Assembly (NCBI RefSeq): GCF_043641665.1
Contig: NC_092181.1
Span: 5,220,921 to 5,284,920 of the forward strand
Length of the DNA stretch: 64,000 bases
Reading direction: 5' to 3'
Source: Enoplosus armatus
Lineage: Eukaryota > Chordata > Actinopteri > Centrarchiformes > Enoplosidae
The translations under genes were made by a program, and so were the position numbers. Each line of letters opens with the position of its first letter. Positions within the stretch are counted from its first letter, which is position 1. Below the pieces are notes generated by a model, which searched no databases, was not told where the DNA came from, and saw only the letters and a program-made list of their open reading frames with translations. Below are positions 48,408 through 61,669 of this stretch, piece after piece.

Positions 48408-48556
48408 GAGTGTGTGTGTGTGTGTGTGTGTGCAGATCGGTTGCGCGTGTGCACACTTGCATCTGCAGTCATGAGCTTGCAGGATGCAAGCATGCCCCGG
48501 TTGATTTGTGCATGTAAATATACAGTATGTGCGTGTGTGTATGTGTGTGTGTGTGT

Positions 48557-48588
<32 letters not shown>

Positions 48589-48606
48589 TTGTGTGTGTGT
48601 TTGTGT
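48408..48606. repeat. Two (GT)n tracts, the second about 75 bp
   Basis: GT at about 48408-48433 and 48530-48606. The second has occasional A or T interruptions. Confidence 0.95.
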
Positions 48607-49909
48607 GGATGGTGAAATCCCCATTCCAAAAGAACTCCAAAGGCGGCCACTCTTTCGGAAGGTTGCATCAGTGTTGCGCCGCAACATCGAGCCCTCTGTG
48701 CTTTCCCTGGGAAAACAATAGCTTATCTGCTCCCCGCCTTGTCCGCATCTGACAACATCAGCATTCAAGCCCTCTTTAGCACCCAGACAGCGATGAGCTA
48801 CTTAGCAGCGCAAGCCCATAGGATTAACTGCTGATCTACTCATTCACTTTAAGCACTGCAAACAGCCGACTTGATGATAGCGAGGGGTTTAAAAGTTGGA
48901 GGTGAGGCACTTATCACCAGATGAGCCACTTGATGTCTCATCTCTCACTTTGTAAACTTTCACTGCAGGGAAGGTGGAAAAAAAAACAAAAAACCACACA
49001 GGGGCACAGTGGCGGTGGGATGACTCCGGTTGGCCCCTCTGTGGGAAGAAAAGACACGCTCAGAGTCAGCCGAAGCAATAGCATGCAAATGGATTCAGGC
49101 ACCTTTTGTCTTGCGGAGGCCCTAAAGGCGCAAAGTCTGGTTACCGTATGGGGAGACGCTGTGAGGACATTGAGGTGCACTGAAGCGTTTTATTGACAGA
49201 AATAGCAGGAGGAGGATTTTATTTTGATGTATTTTGGGTTAAATGAGAGGAAATTATTCAGAGGTGTATGAACCTATAACCATCAATGGAGGGCATTGAG
49301 TTTTATTGCAGGGTTTACTATTATTGTTTGAGCTCGGGGCGTAAGCTGTGGCCTCGATTTACTACCTTGGTATTGACTAGATTGAGTATTCTCTTGTTGT
49401 GAGAATTCAACAGATTCTTATTTGGATGATTGGTTTTCAAAAAAACCTTCCTCCAGGGAAAAAAACTGCGACTTGATTTGTGCAGCGGTCAAGGAAAGGC
49501 CTGTCCTTCATCAATGGCACTTAATAAACAAACTGACTGTGACTCGTTATTCAACACCGCGCTTGGTGAGGGCCATCTCAAATGCTCGGAAATTCACATT
49601 GAGAAACTCGGAAGCAAACAACTTGGGAAAGAGCTCTATTTTTATCTTGCAGTGTTGTTTTGTTTTTTCTTCCTTCTCCTTCTTTTCTCGTCAACATCTG
49701 ATGGAGTTCCAGATATATCGAAACAAACCCCCATCTCATCATCCTCCAGCTGGTTCCAATATCCAGCTGCCCCAAGGAATACTGTGTTATTGGGAAACAA
49801 TGACAGTGTCTACAACCTCCACAGTGATGCAGTGTGTGATACATTCCATTCAGGAAGTCCCATGACCCTTTTACTACAACACACACGCTCCTGCACATTC
49901 TTTCACTCG

Positions 49910-49916
<7 letters not shown>

Positions 49917-49956
<40 letters not shown>

Positions 49957-50000
49957 CCACCTACTCAACAACACACACACACACACACACACAAACACAC
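49917..50000. repeat. Paired (CA)n tracts
   Basis: CA at 49917-49955 and 49971-50000 with a 15-base spacer. Confidence 0.96.
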
Positions 50001-51389
50001 CAAATCATCGTCAGCTTCGCTACTTCACAGTATGTCCTGGGGAGAAATAAACACATGGCTTCGAGTTTTTTTTTTTGCTTCTGCCAAAAAGATGCATGGC
50101 TGCTATTTTTAGAAAACTGGCCATTTTCTCAAAGCATAACTAGGGAAAAGAAAAGAAAGAATAATAACTGTGGAAGACAATCACTTCCTACCCAGAAGTG
50201 GGAAGCAAAACTCTGCTCATTTCTCTTGTATTATTGAATCATTTCTTGCCCCCAAGATGTAACTGAGATACAGTGAGGAGGGGTGGGGGGGGTAATTAAG
50301 CGCCGTGTTATGGAAGCATTTTAGAATACCAAATGTTAATTCAGCAAGCTTACTCTCAAAGTTTCCGCCTGCCTGAATAGATTTTTTGGGGAGAAATTAG
50401 GCCTAATGTTTCATAGGGCATGAATATATTTAGCAGTAAAGACTGTAGATTTACAGTAATGTGTCATGTAGTCAATTAATCTGAAATGTTTGGGAGAAAA
50501 TGGTCCCGGTGACGGTAGCGTTAATTAGCGCCGACACCACCCGAACGGCTCTCTCCACGAGTTCAGCAACCTCACCCGTATTCTTTTTGCAAAGCGGTTC
50601 ATTGCATTAATTGAACCTCTCCTGCAGTGCTGTGTTTGTGGATAAGAAACGCTTCCCTCAGTGGAACAAATTAGCTCCATTAGCCGCGTGATAAAAAGAG
50701 AGAATCTCCATTTCCCCATGTGAAGTCAAGCAGCTAAACGCAGCTCCTTGTGATGCTCGACAGGGTTGGGAGGATTCCGTTGACCGCGGCCTCCCCTGCG
50801 CTGATTTATTTTGCAACAGTTAAAGCTTTCTTGGTTATATATCTATGTGGGATTTTCTATCCCTGTCTATTTAAAGATCTACAGGAAGTGTAGTATAGCC
50901 TAGAGTTCACCCTCACACTGAGGTCTCCTGGGACTAAGAGTTCATGGGAACCAGAAGTAGTTTTCCGACTCCTGCATCTTTTTGCACGTCTTCACATCCG
51001 CCGCTGCACTCGTTTTCCCCACTCATCATTCTTAACCCCCCCTCGCCGCCACCACAGCCACCACAGCCACCACTTCCTTCAGACTCCTGCTCTTTATCCT
51101 CATCCCCGATCTCACTTCCGCCACCTCGTTCCCTTCACCCTCTTCCAAGTCTCTCTCTCTGAACATCTCAGCTACGCTGCTCGCAGACTTAACGACCTTT
51201 CCTGCTGCTCTTTTCTAGCCCCGTCCCCCTTTCATTCTCTCGTCTCCATTCCCCTGAATCAGCTTAATTGCTATCCTCCCCTCCATCTGCGTGTTCGCAC
51301 CTTTATCTCCCGTCTCCATCATGTTTCTGTTCGGCTATTATCACTCTCTGCCTGAATCAGCTATACCGCGCTTATATGTGTCTGAGCTG

Positions 51390-51390
<1 letters not shown>

Positions 51391-51424
<34 letters not shown>
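51391..51424. repeat. (CA)n microsatellite
   Basis: Perfect CA repeat of about 34 bases. Confidence 0.97.
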
Positions 51425-51425
<1 letters not shown>

Positions 51426-52436
51426 CTAATTTGGCACATGTGTGACCCCCTTGATCCCCCCAAAAACCTCTGACCCTCTCTTCCTGCTCGCCGGGGCCAT
51501 ATTAAAATGAGCGCTGATTGGAAAGCTAACAGCAGCCAAGATTACCCTGTAATGAAGGAGCTCTGTTTCTCATTCCTTCTCCCTTCTTTTGTCTCAGTTC
51601 CTCTCTCTCTCTCTCTCTCTCTCACTGAGTCAAATGGAATAACTAGGACAATCAAGATGGCTGATTGGAGTGAAGGATATTGGAAATGTGTCTGCGGTTT
51701 CACAAATTGCTGACCTAATACAAGGGAGTGGATCCGTTCTTGTTTTGTAGGTCAGTACTGCAGCAAAAGTCGATAGGAGCGTGCACGCCTCAGATTAGCT
51801 ATGCATTACATTATGCTTGACCTTAAAACAAAGCGAGTGTACTTTCCACGCTGTTTGAGCTTAAAGAACACTGATTCGATTTTTTTTTTTTTCCTCCCGC
51901 AAACTGACATAATGAGTTGCAAATTGTTGTCAGGGCACAATTTCGTTTTTTTTGTTTAGTTTTTTTTGCTCATGTTATTGTCCCAGCATTCCTCACACTC
52001 TTCCTCACCGAGTCTTCCGCCAGCACAGCTGCTCCCCAGTTGTTCACTGCTGCTCTAACTGGCAAGCACGTCTTCATTCATGTATAACCCCCACCAGCCA
52101 GGGAGTCTCAGTGGGTAAGCATATGTGTGTTTGTATTGTGTGTGTGTGTGTGTGTGTGTTGTACTTAACTTCCATGAGCGTGCACACACACAAAACACAG
52201 ACGCCCTGTTCTTACTCAGTTTCCCCATGTAAGCATGTCTTGGCTAAACATGCAGCAACACTGGACCTTTCCCAGACACAAAGCTCTGTGCAGAAAAGCC
52301 CGACAGCTGCACTCAATTACATTAACTACCACGGGCAGAAAACACACACTCTCTCAAGCCACTGGCTCCAGCCATAATCAACGACTTATTCAATAAGCTC
52401 AAAAAATGCAGCTCTCTGCTTTCTCTGTTGCTTTCT

Positions 52437-52462
52437 CCCCCTCCCTCCCTCCCTCCCTCCCT
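52437..52462. repeat. (CCCT)n tetranucleotide repeat
   Basis: About six CCCT units. A GGGA repeat, the same motif on the other strand, lies at about 52761-52782. Confidence 0.92.
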
Positions 52463-54607
52463 ACACATAATAAACCACCATGCACACACACACTCTCTCT
52501 CTTCACTGAGGGCATTTTGTTACTAGTCGAGCTTCCTGGTCAGGTCAGAGTTGAGCTCTTAGGAGATAACCGTTTACCTGAGCTGTAAAGAGAGAGTAGT
52601 TGTGGGAGACAAGGGGGGGGGGTTGTGGGAAATCAGCACAAGCATGTGTAAACATTCTCATGGTTAGCTTCACAGAAGGAATGTCATACATTTCCCGCAC
52701 ACACATTCAGGGGAGTTAACATGTAATCCACGGTGAGGTGAGAACCTGAGAGTTCGGAAGGGAGGGAGGGAGGGAGGGAGGTGGTTCTTATTCATCACAG
52801 CTTTCAGGATAAGCAGAAGTGCTGATCTTGGATGTTTTACCCAGTCCCCCCTGAAGGTATACTCTGGGTTTACAAGATATGTTTTTGTTAATCATGATGT
52901 ATTGAGTTAGAAAAAGGGAGATGTCAAAACTTGATAAAATTCCTCAAGGTTGCGAAAAAACTCTGCATGCTTGCTTGGCATAAGAAGTTTTTCTTGACTG
53001 TACCAATAATGACGCAGGCTTGGCAAGACTGGCCTGAAGAATTGTGGTGCTTTGGTCATTACTTGGAGTATTCGAGAGCTGCCAAGGGCATTTCTTTGTT
53101 TCAATCTTTGAATGAAAGAACATAACATGGGCAAAAATAGCTGGGCCTGTAGCAGAAACAGCTTGTGCGGTACTAATCAACACTTAAAAGATTATTTCCA
53201 GTTTTGTGTTTTTCATTTTACATTCAGGAAGCTTATTTAGTTGCTTTGTTTTTACACTCACAAAGCTGAGTGAAGGTTAGATCCTGAAGATGCATTCTCC
53301 TCTACTCTTTCATTCATTACTCCTCTCCTTCACCTCCAAGCTCCTGACCTCTTGCACGCTTCCCTTGCTCCCCGTATTTATCATAACAGGTTAAAGTCAA
53401 AACTCCTTTTGGTTCACTTCATCCAATCAAGTAGGCCCACATCACTAAGGATTCGCCTCGTAACCTCGAGGGCAATGAATGGGAGGAGGTGATGCTGCAG
53501 AGCTCGGAGAACTCATTGTGGAAGTACTTTCAAATCAAACTGAAAATTGAATTCATATAGTCAAAAATGAGCGCAGCTTAAATAGCTAACATTTGATAAG
53601 CAACACTATGTGGGCTTGTTGAAAAAAGGGGGAAATATATTATATCAACGTTCATGTACGTTAAAGTATGACATTCTCCAGTCAGTGGTGCAACACTGAA
53701 GTCCACAGCTCGTCTCCATGCGTCACCCAGAGGCTTGAAGCCTGCTTCCACAAAATGTCTTATAATGAATGAATTGCTGCAGTATGATTACAGTTGATAT
53801 TTCCTCACACTAAAAGCGAAGAAAGACTTCCAGTTTCACTCCTCTCACTTGCCCACATGGGAGCCATTTGCTAATCACCATCCCCTTTATCAGTCCGATG
53901 AGCAGCACCTGCCTCCAGCTCCTGATATGGATGTCAAAATTCACCAACCACCTTCCCTACCTCCAGCCACATCAAGACTCTGTCTGGATTCACAGTGGTG
54001 GGAGTGGAGCTGGTTATTTTGCTGACAGTGAAACCAGATTGAGTCTGCACCAAAATTCAATCAATAATGTTTTTTTCTTTTACCCTTAAAGCAGTCTCTC
54101 GTGATTGAATTATATTTTGCAGCATCTCAATCGTTCAGTACACACACATTCAAGTGGAAAAGCAACTGTTTCCAGGGAAAAAAAAAGACAAGTCATTTAC
54201 ATTTTCTGCAGCATATTCATTGCAGTATGGTGTCTTCCTCATATCTCTAAGCTTTGATTAAATGCATGTACATGGAGTAGTTATACACACATAATGCACA
54301 AACCATAGAAATGAAATAATGAAATATTTATAAAATAGTTTTACCGCTACTGTCTCTCAAGTCCCTGAACAACATGCCAAAGCATTTATCGCCGCGGTAT
54401 CCTTGGAGAGCCATATCGGAGTGCTCAAGTTAAACAGCCACGTGTTTATTATGAAAGCAAATCCTCATGTTTGCTCAGAGAGACACAGGACGGAAGAGAG
54501 AGACATTGTTAATGATGTGGAAGACGATAAATAAGTGCTGGCTACGGCTCCTGCTCTGACACTTTAACTGGAGACATCAATTATTTATCCAAGTAAAGAG
54601 GGGTCAT

Positions 54608-54637
54608 GGTGTGTGTGTGTGTGTGTGTGTGTGTGTG
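54608..54637. repeat. (GT)n microsatellite
   Basis: Perfect GT repeat of about 30 bases. Confidence 0.96.
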
Positions 54638-56010
54638 GTATAGGATAAAACTGTACAGCTACTACTGTGAAAGTCCTCTAACCTGGCCGCACAGCTGTAT
54701 GACAAGTTCACCCTCATTCAAATCTCCATTAGATATTCATGCACTTTTCAAAGTTTCACTTCTCCCATTTCCAGGAGGACTTCCAAGGGAATTCTTTAAT
54801 GTAAAGGGAAATGGAAATGCACTCTGACTGCTCGAGATAAGACTTTTAATTTGCTACTGTAAATTGAAGCTATTTGTCTTCAAACCCCAACTTCTGTTTC
54901 AACTCACCCATATCTCAGACAGAAATATATCGTTCGAATTAACCCAAATGTGCAAGCGCACAGTGGCGTTTTTTTTTTGCCACTCCACAAGGCATGAACG
55001 TGAATTAGGCAGAGGCCACTGCAGTTTGAAGTCACAGAGCAAGGTTAAAGCATGCCTCCAAAGTTTGGACATCTGCATATAGGAATCACGCCTCGCCAGA
55101 AAAACACCCTCTCCTCTTCCCACCATCCTCTGATTTTCTCTTCACCTCTTCTCCTTCTCTGCGTCTCCCTTCAGCTCTCTCTCATTCATCATTTTTGTCA
55201 CCTCTTTCTGTTTCTCTAATTTCATCTCATTACATTTCTCTCTCCCTCCTCCCTGCTGCCATCATCCCTCCCACGCATTCCCACAACTGCACTGCAACCC
55301 TTAAGTGCCGGTCACAGTCACCCAAACCACAAACTGTTGATTCCCGAAATATTTTTGTCCAGGGGCCAGACCATTACTGACCGGTGACCATATATAGAAT
55401 ACCATAACAGTTTATTTCTATTTCATACGGCTCATGTTGCCTTCTATGAATCTTAAATGATGGGAAAGTACCTTTGATAAAATCTGATGGCACACATGCA
55501 TGTACACACACACATATACACATAATGCACACAGTGTTCTCATTGAACAGAAATTGGCAGTCTCTAGTATCCGGGCATTATAATGGTCTCCATATGTGTC
55601 CTGGCTGCCACACACAGTCATGCCGACACACACAAGCGCACTTATTCACACAAAATCTCAAATCTCCTCAAGGGGAATCAAAAACAAACACAACCTAAAG
55701 ATTTGCCTCTTCACATCCCTCCATCGCCCTTTTCTCGCATCCGTTCCCCTTAAACAACGAACAAGAACGCTGCCTCCCAGAAGAATTAGGGGAAAGTGTT
55801 TAAACAAGGCAAATTTATGGCGCCTCGCAGGCTGCTGTGTCATTTCATCGAGGGGGAGACGTTTGAATGCAACACCGCTGTATGAATGTCCCATTGATCG
55901 GGGTGTTGCTGCTCATTTCTCACTTGGATGAGACAGAGCGACAGAGTGAAGCAAGGCGGCGAGTATGAACAGCCAAATAAATGTCAGATTGAGGGAGTGT
56001 TAATCGTTTA

Positions 56011-56013
<3 letters not shown>

Positions 56014-56053
<40 letters not shown>
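56014..56053. repeat. (GT)n microsatellite
   Basis: Perfect GT repeat of about 40 bases, just upstream of the SINE-like repeat at 56.2 kb. Confidence 0.97.
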
Positions 56054-56055
<2 letters not shown>

Positions 56056-56187
56056 CCAAATCAATGTCAGTGTTTAGGATGTTAATTGATTTCTGTGGAG
56101 TTTTATGATCCGTTGGTAATCAGAGTGAATGTAAAGTGTATTTTTTTGTGGTTATCTGAGATGATGCCCAAATAGAGGGTCAACGGA

Positions 56188-56356
56188 GGCTGGAACGGGA
56201 ACTCCCAGCATACATTGGGCCTGAGGCAGCAACATTCACACATAAGCAATTTAGAGTCTCCTGAAATCCAGAGAGAGAGTGAAACCCACAAAAAGGCCAA
56301 CTCAGGATCTTCCTGCTGAGAGCTGACAGTGCTAACCGCTTAGCCACAGCGCTGCC
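56188..56356 (-). mobile_element. SINE-like dispersed repeat with tRNA-like head
   Basis: On the minus strand it starts GCAGCGCTGTGGCTAAGCGG then TTAGCACTGTC, resembling a tRNA A-box region. A B-box-like AGGATCCTGAGTT counterpart follows about 30 bases later, and then the fish-repeat body with GGGTTTC and GGAGACTCTAAATTGC. The body is shortened, since the segment between GTTTCAC and GGAGACTC is mostly missing. The family name is not known to me. Confidence 0.55.
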
Positions 56357-58260
56357 CCCCCCCTAAATGAACAGAACACACTTGTGACAGATTTATGTTG
56401 TTTGTGCCCTTCCCGTCTGTGCCCTGTCCAAGGCCGTGCCCTCATGTGCCACAGTTGGCAGGGAAGTGTCCTTTTTTTTCTGCCACTGCCGCTGAATGCA
56501 ACAAGTCTTCATACCTAAAGGACAAAATAGGTTGTTTGACAGAGCCTTCTCAAATGACTCATATAGCTGTTCCAAAAATGTTTAGTTCAGTTTAGTACAA
56601 GGACTTGGTTATGGTTAGGGCAAAATCTCCTTTATTGTCCAAAGAAAACCAATATTGACTGTTGGGAGGAGACAAGATACAAACCGCAGTATGTTGAAGT
56701 CACACATTTTTACCCAACTATAAGGCCGAATTAAGCTTCTTTGGGGACTTTGCAGCCCCAATTGCAACCCTCCTGTATGTGCTGTTGTCTTCAGCGCCTC
56801 TTAACAAGACGGGGCCTATAGATATAATGCATGTAATGTAATGTAATAATGCAGGATCCAGCTAAAGCCCTTATCATTTTTTTAATTTCAGTATCATGAT
56901 ATTGCAATTTGGTGGTGTATAGTTCAGTGAATCCGAGCCTCTGGCAGCTTCCTTGTCAACAGTCCCCCCCGACCCTCCTCCATAAGGCCGTGTTCAGACC
57001 TACATTAGTACTTTTATTTCAATGAGACCACTGTGTTGACTGAGTCTGGGTGCTGACGCAGGGAGCTCCGGCAAAACCGTTGACCATTCAGAGAGCAACT
57101 CTGCAGTTTACCTTGTGACTGTCAAAATGGAGGACGAAACGAGAAATTGATGATTACTTTCCAGAGTCGTAAAATGTGTCGGTGTCGGTTAAGGCTACAA
57201 ACCCATGAATCCATGACTCAAAACCGTCCTTCCTGGATCAGATCCGACCATCTCACCAGTGCCTAAACACATGGCCAACCAATGCGGCCCCTTGCATCTT
57301 TTTTACGTAAAACAGATAGCATGCCACTTCCACGTTTGCTATAGAAGACACTCATTATTTGCATGACCACAAAGTTGGCAATCAAGAAAATTTAAACACC
57401 CGGTAGGTTTTTTTTAAGCACACACTGGACCGATGTTGTAATTTCTCTGGTGAAGACAGTGTCCCTGAATGTGCCTGTGCATGCCAAAACATAATATGTA
57501 AAAAAGGTAGGGGTTTGGTGGAGTTGTATTGTCCTGCCGTCCCTCTGCTCTGCTGATATTTTGTTTTCATTCAAACTCAGGAATATGATTTATTTTCTCC
57601 TCAGCCTGCCCCGCTTCCATCAAACACACTGATAAATCAGCGACTGTTAAGGCAGCCTTCATATAATCCAGCTATTCAGGAGGTAGAATTGCCAGAGAAT
57701 TACTGCATTTGCGCTCACAATTTGCAGAAATAACGTTAATGTATATAACAGCAGCGCATTCTTTGGTTATGTAAGGGAAGAGAAGGAGCATGACGGCAAA
57801 AAATGTGATTGGGAGAAAATGCTGAACAAAGCTGAAATGTCTGAAGAAGAGGAGGAGAGGAGAGAGCTCGGGAACAGATGAAAGGAATCTTTTTTTTTTC
57901 TGAAGCTTTATAACGCACCAGATGATGGACCCTGAATGCACTCTCAGGAGTTGACATCAGCTCCCCACCCATTGTCTGGCCCAACACAGCTCAGTCCTAC
58001 CTCTCACACAAAGCCCATCTCCACCCTTCACTGACAAGCCATTCAGTGGGGAAAACGCAACATTGATGGGCTCTGACTAGCAGCGTTTTGTAGCCTGTCC
58101 GTTTCTCAATAGGCCCTCGCTCTCCCAGACTCATGGCAAGACTTTGTAATGGAAATCTGTGACGGGCAAAACAGCACAAAAACACTGTTCCCTGCCTTCA
58201 TCTGTCGCAATGATTTTATGGTCTGGGTGAAGAGAGAGAGTGAGTGAGTGAGTGTGTGTG

Positions 58261-58288
58261 TGGTGGTGGTGGTGGTGGTGGTGGTGGG
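58261..58288. repeat. (TGG)n trinucleotide repeat
   Basis: About nine TGG units follow a GAGT/GT tract. On the other strand they read as His repeats in one frame. Confidence 0.96.
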
Positions 58289-61200
58289 GGGTAGCCGTGT
58301 CTGTGTGTGTGTGTGTGAGATAGTTTATGACCGGGGCTGTTCCACAGGCCCATGGGTTAGAGTTCCGTTTGACTGAGCAGCCCATGAATTGTTCCTGCAG
58401 CAGGCTGGTTAGCAGAGCCCTGGCCATAGTCAGCCAAGGCTATTCAACACTATGTGTGTGCCCGGTATACACGTGTGTGTGTGTGTGTATTTGTATGTGT
58501 GCGTTTACGAGGTTTGGGTGTGAAAAAAATGAAACACATTTAAGCAGTCCACAGATACGGCAATTGGGAGTTACTGCCATTGGTTTGAATGGGAGTAGTT
58601 GCATTTTGTGCCTCCCTTCAGAAGCTTAAAGGATTAATAAAGCAACAAGGACTTGTCCAGTGTCATTTCTCATGTGCCTCCGAGATGAACAGGGAGGGGG
58701 GGAGGGAGGGAGCAAAACAGAGTGAGATGGATGATGGAGGAAAGGAAATTGTTATGAGAAAAGCCTGTGGAATGGTGGAAAAAAAAGAAAAAAAAAAAGA
58801 ATGAGGAGCTGAGCAGACATAGAGGAAGGGCTTAGCAGAATTAGGACATAATTAAGACATGAAAAGTTTTATTTTAAATTGACATATCTTCCATTAAGAT
58901 TGTAACTCCAGCTTACAGTAAAAGTGGTTATTTGCATGGCAATCAAGAGCTGACAATCTTAGCGTTTAAAATTCAAATGTACATTTCACATGTGTTTTAT
59001 TAGTTGATGTAATCACTCTCGAAATTGCACAAGAATGAACAAGTGCGCACATTTCCTCCAAATATAGAGTTTTGTAATGAAACCCTTTAGATTCAATGCA
59101 CATGGCAAATGTAATTCACTCTAATTTCGCCTCATGCATATATATATGCCTCAGAGGCAATTAAAGTACAAGGGAGAAAGCATTAAGAAGAATGCGGTTG
59201 GGGTAGATGACAGGAGGGGGAAAAAAAAATGGAAGGATAAGAGAGGAGGTGGAAAGAAAGGACAGAAGCAGGGAGAGAAGAAGAAAAATATCACTCTGCA
59301 GGCTGCACTACTCCAAGACTGTGCTCCATAAAAGAAAATGCATACAGCATCATTCTCCTGCTTATAGAGGAAACAGAAATTGAAAAGGGCAAATCTGAGT
59401 TCGCGCACCTTGGTAAGACTAGCCAGTGGCGACAGTCTATCTCCAACTCAGTGCTGTTGAAAAGGGCACGGTGAAAATACCCCAGCTCTCAGCATAAAAG
59501 GAGCTGACACACAATCCAATCCATTGGCTATAGTCAGTGTGCAGGCAAATTCCTACTGAAAAGCATTTGCTTAAAACTTAGAAATTTGGGGAGATGGAGA
59601 AGCTCAACGGCACTTGTATAAATCTCACAATCAGTCCGGAGAAATCAAACTCTCTTTAATCACAAACTCGGTGTGACCGGAAAAGTTTGTCAGTTTCCTG
59701 TCAGTTCCCTGGCTGCTCTGTCTCAGATGACACAGTCTTTTTCTTGGTGAAAATGAAAATGCTTCAACCGCAGTTAGGATTTGTATCCACTTCAATTCCC
59801 ACCCCATGCCTTTAGTTGTGTGTTACAGCAGCTGCATGATGAATGATGAATAAGATTTCATACTGTGCTTAGTCAGATAGTGTCAGCCTCGATGGTTACG
59901 CGCATGAAAAAACATTCCTGAAATTCTTGGTAGTGAGAGAGTGATGTGTATTTAATATGTTATTATGTATGTATGTATATATTGTGTGTATTTAATGTAT
60001 TTTGTTCGAACAGACTATTCAATAGTTCAATTAAGCCTGGCCACATACTTGTCTTATTATCTGCCTTATTCTCTGACAAATTGGTACATATTTTCCAATA
60101 AAGGTTTAGTCATTGTGACTGAAATGTATTTGGTTGTCAGCGCTTCACTAGCCTGATAATCAAACTGAATTGTCATTTCGCTTCACTTCACTCACTCTGC
60201 CCGACACTGTGTGCACAGCCAGCTGATCTCTTGTTTGGAGGCTGAGGTGTAGATGGGCCTCTGAGCAACCGTCATCCATGAGATGCGCGTAGGACACAAA
60301 CCACGAAGACTGAGACCTTACGAGTAGATTAACATAAAAGGTCGGACTGGCCGACTGTTTCTCCAACCGCTACCCGTCATTGAGCACCTGGGCACTGATT
60401 CAGAGGTCTGGGAGTGAAACAGACCTTTTCTACTGTAACTGGCTTGCAGTACTGCTGGCATCGGACCCTCTGGAGGGTTTCCAGTTGTGGCATCACAAAC
60501 AGTTCATAACGACTTGTTCAAATGACGCAGTTTGATCACATAAGAAAGTTGGTGAAACGGAGCTTTACGCTTCAATAGTGATTCCATAACATCCAAAGTC
60601 CACTGAAGTTTTCTTTAACACGCCCTGTTTAAATTGAAACAACTTTTTATATATCTTTTTTTGAGTGAACAGAATTCTTTTGGCTCACACAAACTTTAAG
60701 ACGTCATCAAAACCTACAGCGGTAACAAAGAGAATATAGAGCGGAGCAGAACTGAACTCAACTTAGCAGCACAGCGCAGAACAAAGCACCATCATTATCA
60801 ATATTAAAGTTTCACTGTCCAATATAAAATCACTTCACCAGAAGAGCCATCATTTTGTGCGCCGTACACTGCTGTACTCCCACTGAACCGTTAAAGTATT
60901 GAGAAACGTAATGCCTTGGATGAATAGGTTTAATACATTATTGATGGCAGGCTGCTGTTGGTTTGTATGAGACAGTCCTTGGAGAGTTTAAGCATAGTGC
61001 CGTTTCAAAGAGACCAGTGCCTTGCTTTTCATCTCCTGTTGCTTTAGCCCAAATACAGCTGTGCTATGGTGGTTTGATTTGGTGAGACACACACAAACAC
61101 AAACATGCACGCACACAGGCACACTCATGCAAGCGTTAAGGTGTCATGCTAGTTTTATTCCTCATGCTCTCTGGGGCATGTGCATGCTCGGTAGCTGTGG

Positions 61201-61642
61201 TTAAAGTCGCTTAATATGGGTAACCGCACACAGCCACACACACACACACACACACACTTTCACACACTGTGAGGTGTCACTGTGGTGTTTGATCTTCAAT
61301 ATTCTCTGGGGCATGATGTTTATTTGGTTACCTCAAGGTCTTGTCACCGACTGTATTCAACATTATTCATGAGGGGCTACTTTCCCCGAGCAGGAACGGC
61401 ATGGCCAGGAGCTCAACAAGGCTTTAGACAGTACAAGCATCGACACGCACGCACACAAACAAACCGGAAAGAAAAGAAATAAATATGCACATGCACTTAA
61501 GAGATCAACCACACCTCAGCAAAGTCACTTGTCTAAATAGATCTCTGCAGCACAGACCTGCACACACCACTCATGCCCAACAGCAGTTTTTAATCAAACA
61601 AGCATAACCTCATGAGAGTAAATCTTGGGTTTATTTTGTTCA

Positions 61643-61669
61643 GTGTGTGTGTGTGTGTGTGTGTGTGTT
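61643..61669. repeat. (GT)n microsatellite
   Basis: Perfect GT repeat. A (CA)n tract lies at about 61236-61257. Confidence 0.95.

Larger units (their letters stand above)
47156..56187. other. Gene-free upstream region, 47.2-56.2 kb
   Basis: No supportable exon. Simple repeats lie at 48.4, 49.9, 51.4, 52.1, 52.4, 54.6 and 56.0 kb. A unique, homeodomain-site-rich block at 50390-50720 stands out as a possible regulatory element. Confidence 0.65.

Noticed and set aside
49430..50050. 206-codon plus-strand ORF
   Set aside because: The C-terminal third is (CA)n read as Thr-His, and the rest shows no domain or motif.
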